Of a stretch of DNA of 64,000 bases, positions 13,088 to 26,700 are shown in pieces. Source of the DNA: Drosophila pseudoobscura (taxonomy: Eukaryota; Arthropoda; Insecta; Diptera; Drosophilidae); the NCBI RefSeq assembly GCF_009870125.1, contig NC_046683.1, positions 54,203,869-54,267,868 of the forward strand. The letters are read 5' to 3'. Every line of letters begins with the position of its first letter. The stretch's first letter is position 1. Below the pieces are notes generated by a model that saw nothing but the letters and a program-made list of their open reading frames with translations, had not been told where the DNA came from and ran no database searches. The translations under genes and the position numbers were made by a program.

Positions 13088-13978
13088 ACAAAGAGCAGGT
13101 AAATGAAACGAATAAATAGGAAACAATCGAAGAATTCGTAAATATTAATAAACATAAATAAACAAATCAATAAAAAACAAAACCACAGCTCAGTGAATAT
13201 TAATTTGATACGAAAATTAGTTGTTTAGAACTCGAATGAAACCCCTGATAAATATTTTCCAAATTATACAAACAATTCAACTTAGGCATTGTTTTTTATT
13301 GCGGAATTTATGAACTAACAAAATGTGCAATCAATTTCAAGAAAAACACAATACATTTCCAACGAATACCCTTTTAAAACCCAATAAAAATTCAAATTTC
13401 TAATTCTGACACATGTCGTCGCCACTTGTCCCCCACCACCCCCCCCCTCCACCCGGACATATGTATTTGAAATTTTCACAGAATATTAATTCGTAGCTTC
13501 ATCTCTGGTTTCTCATCTGCATTTCGGCATTTGGGCATTTGGGCATCTCTGTCTCTGTCAGTTTTTGGCATTTGAAAGCCAATTATTTGGTTGGGCTGCC
13601 ATTCGGTGGATCAGATGGTACGGGACGGGACAATGTCGATGACAGATTTAAGCATTTTTGCAAAATATGAAACGAACATAGAATACGCATTTGTCACAGT
13701 CCAAGACCGAGACAGAGACCTAAATTGGACTAAAATTGAGTGAGGAATGGATTTAACATCCTTTATTCCTGGATTCCTCTATGAATATCTCTATGTCTGC
13801 ATTTGGCCTTGATAAACCCATATTTAATCATCCTCCTCATATCCCCCTGCCACCCCCATGATTGGGGAAGCAATAAATTATGCTGCCTCTTGGGGCACCG
13901 GCTCCTAGGTATGTACGAGGCATTAAAATCTTTCCAGCCAACAAAATTCCTTTGCTAACTTTTAATTAAAATATTTAT

Positions 13979-14395
13979 TTATAGTCGTGCACTCCTTGTC
14001 AGCTCTAAACCGCAGGCGAAACCAAAAAAACTTGAGTAAATTTTATTTTCGCTTGGCAATCCATCCAAAAGCATATCCGAGAGGGCCAATAACAACTTGC
14101 GTCCTTTTGGCCACCAAATTGGCCTCAATGAAAGTTCCAGTTTGGCAGTGGCCGTAGTAGGAATATCACCAAGAAGAACTTTTTGTGGGGGCGAAGAAGG
14201 CGCAGGTTTGGTTTTTTTTTGGGAGTTCCCGAAGCTCTGAATACCCTTGAAGGATCTGCCAGAACTGGGCATTCGAGAGGGTACCAACAAGAGTTCAAAA
14301 ACGTTGTCGGAATAAAAGATAAAGGACATTATTAGGATAACCCAGAAGAATGCCGTAGGATAGAGATTCGATGCGAGTGATGCGGCAGTGCCCAT
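13979..14395 (-). CDS. Uncharacterised small single-pass membrane protein (possible)
   Basis: This is a 138-codon frame starting MGTAASLASNLYPTAFFWVI. The ATG sits in a good context (AACCGATGG). A strongly hydrophobic segment at about residues 12-35 would form one membrane span, followed by a basic, Ser/Pro-rich stretch (about 40-70) and a mixed C-terminus with a second weakly hydrophobic part. A plausible splice acceptor (ACACACAG) lies 25-30 bp upstream of the ATG, so a 5'-UTR intron is possible. The minus strand has AATAAA overlapping the stop codon (13979-13974). Unlike neighbouring ORFs it is not low-complexity, and it is the only frame of this length nearby. I do not recognise a family, and function is unknown. 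It may be a chance frame. Confidence 0.4.
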   Translation of the reverse strand: MGTAASLASNLYPTAFFWVILIMSFIFYSDNVFELLLVPSRMPSSGRSFKGIQSFGNSQKKTKPAPSSPPQKVLLGDIPTTATAKLELSLRPIWWPKGRKLLLALSDMLLDGLPSENKIYSSFFGFACGLELTRSARL

Positions 14396-17300
14396 CGGTT
14401 GGCTGGGACCTCCAATTTCTGTGTGTTTTTTAGGCAAACAAATCACGGGTGTTTAGGGCAATAGCCTGCCAAGTAATATCCTTGAATCCTGAAAGCCGTC
14501 ACCCATCTAATGGACAAATGAGTGGACACCAAAAGGAGAAAGGATAACCCCAAAAAAGCACAAGAATAACTTTTTCAATTGGCTTTTGGTCTTACAAGAT
14601 TTACCATATATGTACATATGTGTGTGTGTGTGTGAGTATGTATGGGTGTGCCGTGGGAGTCCGAATCATTCATTCACAGCGATATGCTGTGTGGTGTGTG
14701 GATTATTGAGTGTTTTTTGCTCCCTTGGTTTCTCTTCCTATTTTTTATTTACGCCCCGCAATTTGCGCTGACAGGTGCCCATAATTTATGGCATGCCACT
14801 TATTGATTATGCCCCTAGAATCCCTCTCCCTCTCTGGCCCCCCCTTAAAGAGGTTTCTTATCAATAAAACGGAAAATGAATTGAGTTGTCTTTTGGCCCG
14901 CCTCCACAGTCCCACAGTCCCACAGTCCACAGTCCACGCTTTAACTGGGCTTTTCCGCTGTTATGGCCATAATTTGTCCGCTCAACCCGCTCTCGGGAAA
15001 ATTGTATTTTCTGTTGCTTCTTCTCTCTCTCTCTCTGCCGTTGTCGTTGCTGTTTCCGTTTTCCGCTCTGTTGTGACATTTTCGTGCTGTTTTTGTTGGG
15101 TTGCCATTGACGGGGTTTTTGGCTGCAATCGTTTTGCAATTTAGTAGCCGCACCGCAAAATGGCCAACTGTTTTTCGTGGCCCGGGCCTGGCCTGCTCGG
15201 CTAATCGGTAGCCGATTTGTTGCTTTTTTGTTTTTTGGCCACAGCCGACGGCGGGCTGTTGTTGTTCGTTTTGGCTTTAAGTCCTTTAAAAATTTACTTT
15301 TGGGATTTGCATGGACTTTTCCTTTGCCCTTTGCCCCCTGCACTGTACTTCACTTCCTGCTCTGTCGAATTATGCTAATTGTGGAGGCTGCTGCTGCTTC
15401 TGAGGATTTCGGATTTCGGATTTATTCATAAAAGGAAATTTTATTTTTGCATATCTCTCTTTTTCTTTTTTTTTTCTGTTTTGTATTCCTTTTTTTTACA
15501 TTTCATAAGCATATTTATGTTCCTTGGAGTAATTTTCTGTTGGTTTTCGCTAATTAGAAGCGTGCGCGAAAGCCCTGTTTTGGCACAAATTTATGCAGAT
15601 AATCCCAGCTTCAAACAGGGAAAACAGAGCGCAAAAGTATTCGCGATGGAATAGGAAGAAGACTGAGAGCTGTATAGCGAATAGAATGAGAGATAAATTG
15701 GAAGACATCCAAGCAGAATGAGCAAAGGAACAGGAAGAATAGTAGGTGAATGGATAGACAGCAGAATGGCAGCTGGATGGGTATGGATAGTATGTGAAAA
15801 TCTACAAGTAATACTGGAATTTGAGAAAATTATTCAGCTTGAAAGCCTGCTCTCTGCGGCTTACCTGATGGAATGTTTCTGGCTTGTCTTGCAGGTAGAA
15901 TTCGTATTTTTGGCTCTTACCTCACCTGCTGCTGTGACTCAAAGAAATCCTATTAAATGACACAATTTTGTGGTAGGAAAAGCAGAGGCTTAAAGCCCAT
16001 AGTCGCGTGTGATTTGTGCCTTGTTTTTTAGCAAGGATATGGGCGGGAAGGAGCTAAAAGATGGTGTCTAAGAGGCATCTACCTTTCGATCTTCGACCTG
16101 TTCTAAGGCGACAGTGTGTACACACGAAAGGCCTGCATGAACAGGGAACCGAATCGATTCGGTTTTAAATTCGAAAATTTCGTTTATTCTTTCTCGCTCA
16201 CTCCACGTTTTGAAGCCCTAGAGCTCGCACACGTGGCAGGATGACTGAAAGCAGGATTCGTAGTGATCGAAAGAGGCATTTAAGAGGCATGAAGGCAGCT
16301 GTGGATTCCTGTCGGGCGAGTGTTTTACAAAACGAGTAACGAGTAACCCGAAATCCCGCATGCTCTTCATCCCACGAACACATCTGAGAGCTAAACGTCT
16401 TTCTCCCGTGGGAGAACGAGAGAGAGAGAAAAAACAGACGCTTAGACGCTAAAACGCAAGCTTTGTGGCTGAGCTTTAGATTTGTAACGGATCATCTCTG
16501 TAGATTATTCACTTAAGAGACAGAGACGGCGACAGAGAAAGGGACAGATAGAAAGGGAAAAAAGAGCAAAAGCCTGCCAGGTCTGCTCTGCCCGCATTTT
16601 CATTCTTTTTCTCCTCAGTTGAGCTTTAGATTTGTAATAGAAACCGAACCGAAACGAGCCCCATGAAAGCATTCTACCTCTCCGTTGCCTTTTGTGTGTG
16701 TGTGTGTGTCCGTGTGTGTGTGAGTGGCATTCAGAGACATTTTTTTCCACATTTTTCAGCATTTTGATGAAGAAATTTTCTTTATCCGCGGCCAACCACA
16801 GACTGAAATGAAAAAAATAAAAATAAAATAAAACTAGATAAATTCTGAGACTTGTTGCGGAATATTAAAACGAGTCGTCTGACAATAAACCTTGGCTTTC
16901 CGTGGCTGTCCGTGGCATTCCCCTTGGATAAATCCAACAATTTCCATAATGTACGCCTGATTAGAGGGCCAGGGTCTTGTTGCCGCCACAAAATATCGAT
17001 TTGGGCCAACAATATTGGCTTCTTGACGGTGCCCGATAGCCCTCTCGTAAGTGTTAATGCAGCTGCCTGTCTGCCCGGCTGTCTGGCGGGTTATTAAAGT
17101 TAAGCCAGGGCTTTGTTACTGCTTTTTGGGCGGGGGACTGCCTCAAGTTTCATGGCTGGGATTTGTTGGCGATGCATAAAATTGACAGCTCATTCACTGC
17201 GAGATATCCACCGAAGGATGATCAATAAAGTCAGTCGATTGACAGGTCCCCCAGGTCCAGCATTCCAGCAGGGCCCCCCACCCCCCTTCGTGGCCGCCAC

Positions 17301-20300
17301 TGCGGCATCTCAAGGATTATGAATATACTCGTACGTATATCTTTTACGATTCCACACAAAAACAAAAATTGATTCAAAAAACTCATTCGTGTGTAAAAAT
17401 GTCAAGCAAAAGCCGTGGAGGAGCGAGAGAGACATTGGCTTAATGGATGCCATGGCCTCTCCCTCTGCCCTCTGCCCTCTGCCACCGTGGCTTTGGGGAA
17501 AATTCATCGCATGGAAAATCCATTTATCAAAAAACGACGACCCATACCCAGAAAAAACCGCAAGCGCATCGCACAATTTGACGCGGCAACAAGAAACAAA
17601 CGAACAAATGATTTAAATTAATCCACTTAAGGCCACTCAAAGCCCGTGCTGCCAGCCAGAGCCAGAGCCAGGGCCAGGGCCCAAAAATGTATGCTACACA
17701 TTCGCAGGCAGACACAAAACGAACACAAGAGAAACATGCAATATATATTCCGTGTATTCACAATTTTCCCTGGGAATAAGGAAAAAATGTCATACACTGA
17801 AAGTTGGGTGGACCTCTGGGACGAAGGGCGAGTGAGAAATTAGACCAGGAAATGATTCACCTTGTTTGTGTGTCCAGGGAAAGGAGGGAGGGATATAGAA
17901 AACTCTACTTACAGACATTCGAGGTATGGAAACATTAAGTGATTATCCATCGAGAGATGCAACACAGATCGTTGCAAGAGACTGCGGCGTTATGTTTTGA
18001 CCAGGCAGGAGCAAACTCCTTTGAACGCTTTACAGGCCCATTCCCCAGGGTTCAAGCAAACAGGAATGCTGCCCCATAACAGAATAGGTATTTCGCCTCA
18101 CAAATATGTACAAAGTGGCGTGACTTGGGGGCTGGCGACCCCCTGACATATTGAAAAACGTCAGCGAAAGGAAAGAAATATTTTTGCAATTTCAATATAA
18201 AGCCTGGAGGCATGGGCCAAAGGCGGCTAAGGACAATCGTGGGCGACGGCACGCCTTTAAATGTGGGTCAAACCACACAAACCCCCCCGCCCCCCTCCCC
18301 CACACACACACAGACAAAGAGACAGACACACGCAATTGTGTGTGGGTGTTTTTTTTTTTGCGAGCGCCTCTCAAAGGGGGGGAGGCAGTTGGTTGTCAAC
18401 GTAACGACCCCACAGACCCCCTAACCGAACCGATGCCCCGACCAGAACCCGCATTCCTGCCCCTCAGGCGCCGCGGCAATAAAAACAATCAAATCCCCGG
18501 CCGCGTATAAGGCTGGACTTTTGCCTTTGTCTCCCCCTTTGGATGTCAAGAAGGGGGGGTAGGGATGGTGTCAATCCTGCGGCCGGCGTCCCGCTCTGCG
18601 GGGACCTTTTTTCTACTTCAGATTTTCCCCTATTTTGTTGTTGTTTAACCGTCATAGTGGCGACAGTTTATTGGTGCATCCTTGCAACTTTTATAGACCC
18701 ATCGGCAAATTCTCACACACACCCACTCTGGCACACCCACTCGCTGCCGCTGCCGCTGCCGCTGCCCCTGCCCCTTCCTCTGTGTGTGGCGTATGGCGTG
18801 TGTGCCTGCCGCCGTCATCCTTGTATGATGATATTTATGTATGTGTGTGAGTGTGTGTGTGTGTGTCTTTCGTTATTTACCGTTATTTTAGTGCATTGTA
18901 CGTCACGGCGGAAGTGAAGCAAGTGGTGGGCAGGGGAGCGGGGGGATATTAGTGCCAGGATATGGGGGATTGGGATCGTCCCTCCACAAACACACACGCG
19001 CCAGTATCCGTACACTTGGAGAAAACCAAATATGCATAGTTTCTGATCTTTAAAGATCCCATGCCCAAGATTTCACAGAAGAAAACGTGAAAATGATCGC
19101 TTTAAGCAGATCTGCTACCGAAAGTCTAAGACTCTTTGTCTCTCCCAGTGTGGCTTAGCATTCAAGGGCGAGTAACGAGTGATTTCTGGCACACCAGCTC
19201 TCCCTCTCTCTTCCTCCCTCTAGCTCCATCCTGGAGAGACTCGAGTCGACTGCCTGCCTGCACAAAATAATTTCTTAATCTGTCGATATTCGCATACCGT
19301 TCGTGCCACACAGCCCGCCCATGCATGTGTGTGTGTGTGCATCTTCCACAAATGTAAATTTAGGAGTTCCAAAGAAATCTTGAAAAAAAAAAACCAACAA
19401 CAACAAATAAAGAAGGAAACCAAAAGAAAAGGAAGAAATATAGCAGGCACGAACACACATGGTGTCCCGCTCTCCAGCTCTCTCCAGCTCCCTTTTGCTC
19501 CCTTTGCCACCTCCTTGTAAAGTGGCGTCCATATGCTGCTCCTTTCGTCGATTCCTGGGCGCCATGTGCTTCATGTGTGCCACATTTTGTTCGGTGGCCA
19601 ACTTTTTTGCGCTCCACCTTTTCTTTTTTTTGCTTTTTACTTTTTGTTGCTGTTGGCGTGACGATAGCACGGGCAAAATACAAAGTGGAAGAAACTAGCA
19701 GGACAAGAAGATTGCTTGAAATTTGAATACCCTTACTTTTGTGGATCTGAGCGATAAGGTAGGATTTCTGTACATCGTTTCCTGAAGCCATCAAGGGCAC
19801 ATACATACACACTCGTATATGTATCTTTGTGACCCCCTGTGACCGCCTGTGACCCCCTGTGACCTACTCATCAGAGCCGCGATACCCCTCATGCGGTTAG
19901 GGTATCGTAAAGAGGGAGCTCGTTAGAGCTAAATAGAAAGCCAGATGATAATCGAATGGGATTTTTTCCCTTGTGTGTGTGTGGGTGTGTGTGTGTGTGG
20001 GTGTAGTATTGCATTAGATAAGTATATCGATATCTGAGAGATAAAAGAGGAAAATGCAGATAATTCGAATAGATAAAATGTGTGTGCGTGGGCGGGCGCA
20101 CACTGCACAAGTACAGTGTGCACTCGACCAGGGTGATCGATTCCAAGGACTCAATTAATGCCCTTTAAATCGATCGAAATAACCAAAAAGCAAATACAGA
20201 GCGGAGAGAATTTACATATTTGTGGAATTATGTTGTTTAAACAGCCGTGAAAATGGAAAAGGAAAATTTATGCCAGTTATAATGAACTTTTCCGAAATTA

Positions 20301-21006
20301 AATGCCAACAATCGAGCGAAAAACGGGCCATCAAATTCAGGCCCCAAAGCTATTGAATTTTTGTTTTCGGATATTATTTTCGGTTCGCAGGAGCAGAATG
20401 CCCCGCCACGCCTCGCCTCGCCCCCTCCCATCCCCACACACCCGAAAATCATGTGGCAGATTGCAGGACGGCAATTGACAATTTGACGGCAAATTATGAA
20501 AAAAATAGAAACCATAGCCCCACCGAAAAATATGCATAAACTGGGAAAATATGCAATGAACTGTGGAGTATTTTTTGTGTCCTGAAATGTTGAATTTTTG
20601 GACGATCTTTAAAGTAGAGATATTAGAGAATGAATGAACGTACTTTACTTCGAGACTTTACTTCGCTTGCAGTTACCTCCTGCCCCTCTTTCCCCTCCTT
20701 CTTAAGCTGGCAAACACAAGCAGCAGCAGCAGGAAGTACAGTCAACCGCAAGAGCAGGGCACAGCACAAGGCACACACACAGTATTCGGTAATAACCGGA
20801 CCCCTACTCGTATCCCTCTCCCAATTAGGTCGTATCCCCCAGCCCACAGGCCCCATCCTCCAGCCCCTTGCTACGTGCCCCATGCTACGGGTTGTCGCCT
20901 CTGTGTGTCTCTCGCATCGGTGTCCGTTTTAAGCCCATATAAGCCGCTCTTAAACCCTTCTTCGATGCGTAGCCGTGCCATTTAATACAAATTTCCCCAG
21001 TCTCCC

Positions 21007-21008
<2 letters not shown>

Positions 21009-21038
<30 letters not shown>
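21009..21038. repeat. (GT)n microsatellite
   Basis: This is an uninterrupted GT dinucleotide run of about 15 units. Confidence 0.9.
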
Positions 21039-21039
<1 letters not shown>

Positions 21040-21280
21040 TGAAGTACTCTCTCAAAAGCCAATTACAAGCCTCGCAATGTCACCCAAAGAAGAGGCAACA
21101 GAAACAGGACTCGGCCCTGAATGCGAGGAGGCTGGAGCGGGGCGGGGCGGAGCGGTGCGGAAACTGGCCATAACATTTATAAGATCACGTGCTCAATTAT
21201 TAAGCCACTAAATAAATAAATAGCGGTCCACTGACACGTGCCGTTGAATGCCGAAATCAGCCTCCCTCCCACAATCCACA

Positions 21281-21352
21281 TCCCTCCTCCCGCCTCCCTC
21301 CTCCCGCCTCCCTCCTCCCGCCTCCCTCCTCCCGCCTCCCTCCTCCCGCCTC
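21281..21352. repeat. 14-bp pyrimidine minisatellite, G-quadruplex-capable on the minus strand
   Basis: About five copies of CCTCCCTCCTCCCG stand head to tail. The complementary strand is purine-only in long stretches with repeated GGG and GG blocks, a pattern able to form G-quadruplexes or H-DNA. Confidence 0.85.
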
Positions 21353-22897
21353 TCTAATGACATTTATGGGGCCTGGCCGGGTCTTTGCCGAACAAACGCA
21401 CGCACAAATAAACGAAAATATCATTCAGTGGGCACATTACTCATACGGCACGCTGTGTTCCGTGGTCTCCGCCGTGCCATTTAATTAATCACGTGGATAA
21501 CTAATGGATGGACCCGCTGTAACGAGCAACCTGCGCAGGAACCTTTTTATGGCCAATAAAGTTGTATATACAGTAACTCTGAACTAAAGCAAATATGTAT
21601 GTGGATGGATGGCACTACACTAATCAGTCGAGAATTAAGCTGCCTTCGCAGAGATTTAGGGCCACAGCTAATTTTATTTGTAATTAAAGAATAAACAAAT
21701 AAATATCCAAGTATTTCCAGACCCTGGCTGCGGCTGCCTGCTTCGCAGTTCGCTTATCTCTTGATCTACGTTTTGTCCACGCAAACACTCGGCAATTCCT
21801 TCTGTTCTTCCTTCTCTAGCTCTCTCCCGCTCTCTCAGCAACAAACATACAGGTGGTCGACTCCCTCTCTCTCTCCTCCTCGGCGCCACTGAGAGCGCTT
21901 TGACGGGACAGAGAGGCCCGAAAAGCCAACGCGTTGCGTTTGCGAAAGAGAGACGATTCGCTCAGAGAGGATCAAAGCGGACGAGCTGACAACGCTGCAG
22001 TGATGGAGTGCGGGTTAGAAAGAGATGCAGACAAATGGCAATTGCGTCGCAGTTTTTGCTATGCTGCTACGCTCTTCTTGCGCCCAATGTGTCGCAAGGG
22101 AAACCGATCGGAATGCATTCGTTCTTTCTGTGGAATTCGACAAGTGTAAAAGTGGGTTTTGTTTGTTCCTTTCCTTTCCCGAGCCTGATGGCGACCCCGT
22201 TTATGCACACATACATACTACATATGTACATCTGTACATGGTTTGTATATTGTGTGGTGATAAAAATCGCGCAATTAGCCAGCGTTGATTTTTGCACACA
22301 CACACACGTATAAACAGGACAAAGGCCCACCCGTACACTGGTGTGTGTGTGTGTATGTGTATGTATTTGTTATGGCGGTCTTTGGATAAGTAGAACAGAG
22401 GAGGACGTACCCGATCCCCGTGCAGTGCCACCGCAGGGGTTGCAGCTCCTATCGTAGGACTAATTTACGACCAGGGCGCAAAAATAATTTACTTTTTGCA
22501 CGTTGCCGTGCGAGGGGGGCGGCAGGTGGGTAGGTGGATAGGGGGACACTAGAGCGTTTAAACGAAGGTGCAAATTAAATCAACATGCATATCCGTTTGA
22601 CACCGTTTCGCTATATGGCGAAAGCTCCCCATGGGAACCCACCGAAATGCCCCAAAGAGCATGAGAGCAGCGGCTTGGTGGGGTTTGGGGAGGGGGAGGC
22701 GGAGGGGGCTGTGCAAATGACCGAAATGGAAAAATAGGGGGTTTGCTGTGGTGTATTGTGGGTGGAAGGGGGAGGGGTAAATGAAAAATGGAAAAACTTT
22801 CGGTCATGTTTGTGCCAGTGTTTGTGTGTGTGTGTGTGTTTCAACCTTGTTAAAAATCTGGGACGCATAGATATTCCACCTGTCGAGCGGAGGAGGT

Positions 22898-23766
22898 GGG
22901 GGGGGGGGGTGGGGATGGGGCAGCAAAGAGTTTTCATTTTTGGTGTCAGAGGCGCTGCAAGGGGGGGGGGGGGGGGGGGCAGAGAGACAATCACAAGCGG
23001 AATAAAATGCCAAAACAGGAGATGAATGGAAAAGCAACAACAACAAAATGGTGGAAAAACGCGAAAGATCTTTCGGGCACAGGCTGGCCCCCTGCACTCG
23101 AAAGGACTCTCTGGCTGGTCAATAGCTGGAGGAACCACATTTGTAGTTCATATTTCTCAAAACTATTTTCCCCCCCCCCCCCCCCCCAATCTTTCCCTAC
23201 AAATCGAGAAAAAGCCACAAATTATATGGATCCAGAATGGGGATCAGGATGTGGCTGCTTACTTTATTGAAATTATTTTCCATAAGAATGAGTGTACATA
23301 TCGTTATTCATTTCTTTAGTCAAGGGGTATCCTTTATACATATATAGCTTTCATCCATTCATCCATTCTCCTAAAAAGGTTAGGTTTTATCCATTTGCCT
23401 AGGAAAAAGTATAGCTTTTATCCATTTCTAAAGTAAAAAGGTTAATCTTTTGCCCATTTTTCTAGTAAAAGCGATCTACCAGAAATTGTATCTTTTATCC
23501 ATCCTTTTCATCGATTGCTCTAAATATATCTCTTAAAATATTTCTATAGTAAAAAAGAGGTGTCTTTATGGTCGAAACGATTGAAATGAATACTTTTTAA
23601 TGACAACAAGGAAACTGCATTAAAGCTTACAGGCAAGACAGAGAGAAAAAAAATCAGCATAGATACATATGTATCTGTAGTCGTAAATGTCGGAGAGAGA
23701 GACTGCAATGCGGGTGGGAGATAGGAGTGCAGTGCACAGTGGTGTGTGTGGGGGGGGGGGGGGGGG
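22898..23766. repeat. Cluster of long G and C homopolymers
   Basis: The runs are G12 (22898-22909), G19 (22961-22979), C18 (23170-23187) and G17 (23750-23766), all within 870 bp. G19 and C18 are complementary and could pair. The exact lengths should be treated as approximate because such runs are error-prone in sequencing. Confidence 0.9.
23330..23580. repeat. Degenerate repeat with TTTTATCCATT core
   Basis: At least four spaced copies of TTTATCCAT or similar alternate with GTAAAAAGG-like and TTCTAGTAAAA-like blocks, with spacing of roughly 50-60 bp. It looks like a decayed tandem repeat. Confidence 0.5.
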
Positions 23767-26700
23767 AGACACCTGTCGGCAAGGAGTGGCTGTGCGATGG
23801 CAGGGGGAGGGTGAGGGGGGTTGGATCTCCGGTGTCAATCCCGAAAAGGACAAGAATCCGTCACTCCGTGTGGAGGGGAGGGGGCGGAGTGGAAGTGGAA
23901 ATGGATATGGAAATGAAAATGGATATGGAAATGGAAATGGCTGATGATTTCCTTTTGGATTTTTGTTGAAGATGTTCAACGAGCATTTAAATTGCAAAAT
24001 AGAACATAATATTTATTGCCTTTGGGCATAGATTGGTTGGAGATTAATATTGAAATAAATCTTCTTTCTTTTTAGGTAAGATGATGAAAGCGTAATCTGA
24101 GGGTTTTTAAATTTTATGGTAAATATTATGGAACATCTTTCTCCAAGTCTTAATCGACTTTAAATAGTTAATAGCCATTCCCCCCAGAAACCCCCCCCCC
24201 CAGAACCCCCTGACCCCCCCAGAAAGTGTTAACCGAAACTCATTTGTTGTCTGTGCACGCGCTAAACATTTTAACATAAAAAAAAACAAAAAAACACTGA
24301 TGGACACAAAGCCAAAGAGCAGGGGGAGGGAGAAGGGGGAAGGCGGATGCGAAACGCTTGACACTCGCTTAAATAAAAGATTTTTTAATTAAAAATATTT
24401 CACCTGCAAAAGCAAAAGCTCAAAAAAGAGCGAAAAAAGCGAAAAGCAGCGGGCGGTGTCGACACAATTTTCCCCTTTTGCGCTCACATAAATAAATGCA
24501 ACCACGCACCAGAAACGGTAAAAGAACAGCAGCGGCAGGGGCAGGATTGATGGAGGCCTTGGATACCCCTTTGCGGGTGTAAACTTCAGTGTTTTCTGTG
24601 GAACATCTGGCTTATGTTCAGAGAGATGGATGGAGAGAGATTTGGATGTGGCCTTGACAAAGGTTTGGTGGGCATATCTACGGAAAGTCAAGGGCTTTGC
24701 CATAAGCTATGATCTGATGAGCATCGATATAGTCAAGGGTACGATGGGTAGGTACACCGATGGTGGAGTAAGAATTTGACTTGGGAAGCGAGAAGACTGA
24801 AGACTAAGATATGGAAAGGAACCCAATTGTAATCTAGTTTCTGGAGCGGATTACTACTCACTTGTAGGGAGGATCCCTACTGAGGATCCCCACAACAGCA
24901 GGAAACAAAAGAATAGGTCCTAGGAAAACTGTACTTAAGGTCTTTTGGAAAACGTCAGAAGGTTTCACAAATCATAATGCCCCACAGCAAGGGGTATAAA
25001 TAACTACAGCAACATCAACATAAAGAGCAATTTAACAACAAAGACACGTGCCAAATGGGAAATGTGGGGAGGCAGGTGAGGTGAGAGGATGAAAGCATCA
25101 GGGAAGAGCCGAAAGAAAGGGCAAAGGTGTAAAGGGAGCGGGGAGCGGGGAGCAGGGCGGAGTGTGGGAGCGCGTGGGCATGGGAAAGGGACATCCAGCA
25201 GTGGGTCAGCGAAATGAAAAAAAAAGCCGCTGGCGTAAATATAAATAAATGAGGCGCCGCCCAGCCACAAAGCGAGACAGAGATGGAGAAAGGGAGGGAG
25301 ATGGAGAAGCTGCCACATACAGAGCGTGGGGGTTAGAGGGAGACAGGAGACTGGGAGCAAGAGAGATGGGTATAATGCGCAATTAACGGATGCGGTGGGT
25401 GCGAATGACAAATAATTAAACCAATACCCAAACAATTGAACTGTAGGTGGCGCCTTAAGGTCATTGAGAGCCCGTCATAGCGGTAAATATACGACAGCAG
25501 CAACGACAAAGAAATAAACAACAAAAAAATGACGCATTTAATGGGAAGCGGTAGAAGAAGCACAAGGGGTTTCCAAGGGGGTAAAAAGAGCAGCACTACA
25601 CTGAGAGAAAAAGAACATGGCTCAGGAATATGGGGAGCAGGAGGAGTAGAGTGGGAGTCCATTGTAAACTTGTTGTATTGAATGCCCGAAATACATATAT
25701 CCTTTTTGGTGGAAGGTTTAGAAAAGAGTTTAAGAGGCCTCAAAGGCCTCAAGAGATCCGATCAAATGTACAAGATTTTGTATGTGACTAAGGGGGTATT
25801 TCTTTGAAATACTCTTCGTGATGTTTTCTTCTAGTTTCACAGAACAAATTGCTCCCTCAGAGGCCTCTTCTTCAGTTGGCCTATGGGCTGCTCAGTTTGC
25901 CCGCAGTGCCACAGCCAGCACATCGCTAAGCTCTTGAAGAAAAATTACAAAAATGATGGCAGACGAAGCTTAAACAAAAACAAAAAATGACATAAAATGA
26001 ATGAAATTGGAGGAGAGGAAACGAAAGCAGCAGTGGGATCAGTGCAAGGACATGCCACGTCATGCTGACAGGAGGCGTGTTCCTCTGGCAGGCGGCGTGC
26101 GGCGGACGGTGGGGGGCGGGGTGTGGCATGTGGACTCCTCTCTACATGTGTCATCTGTGTGAACTTGATTGAGTAGAGTGGGCGGAACGGTGGGGCGGTG
26201 GGGCGGTGGGGACGAGGGGGGGAGCACACGACACAACGACGACGACGACGACGTGCTAAATTTTGAGAGATGGCCAAAGCTTCTGTTAAATTGCTCACGC
26301 CAGTTGGTCAACGAATCAGGAGGAGCAGGGGGGTGGGGAGGGGGGAGGGGAGACCGGAATGAACACATCAGTGGCAGTGGAAAATGGAATATACACCACT
26401 CCATGATAATCAGCTGTGGACACTTTGTGTGTGTGGGGGAGTGGAGGGGGGGTCCTTCGGAGTGGGCCCTCTCTCCGGGCGGGTCGCTCTGGATGGATGG
26501 CCCAGCTGTGGAGCACAACTTTGTCCGGCAGCAGCCTCCTGATGGTAATGTTTACTCACTTATGCTTATGCATATTCGGTTGCAAATTATCTTTTTGCGC
26601 CCAGCAGGAAGTTACAGTTGGAAAAGCACTCTCGAACGAGTTCCCTTGGTGCTGGGGGGTGGGGGGTGGGGGCTGGGGGCTGGGGGCTGGAGGCTGAAAG

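Larger units (their letters stand above)
6404..13978. other. Non-coding stretch, AT-rich core and simple repeats
   Basis: I see no supported gene. The stretch includes a very AT-rich block (8160-8480) with a long imperfect inverted repeat, a (GAAGCA)n hexamer run, a 9-bp (GCAGAGCRG)n minisatellite, a Tc1-like terminal sequence near 10326, GA/CT microsatellites near 11141 and 11350, a (TCGCA)n(TCGTA)n pentamer and an (ACA)n run near 13064. ORFs around 9.6-9.95 kb and 11.07-11.9 kb are low-complexity shadows. The 400 bp upstream of the F-box-like gene should hold its promoter, but I recognise no TATA or DRE there. Confidence 0.6.
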
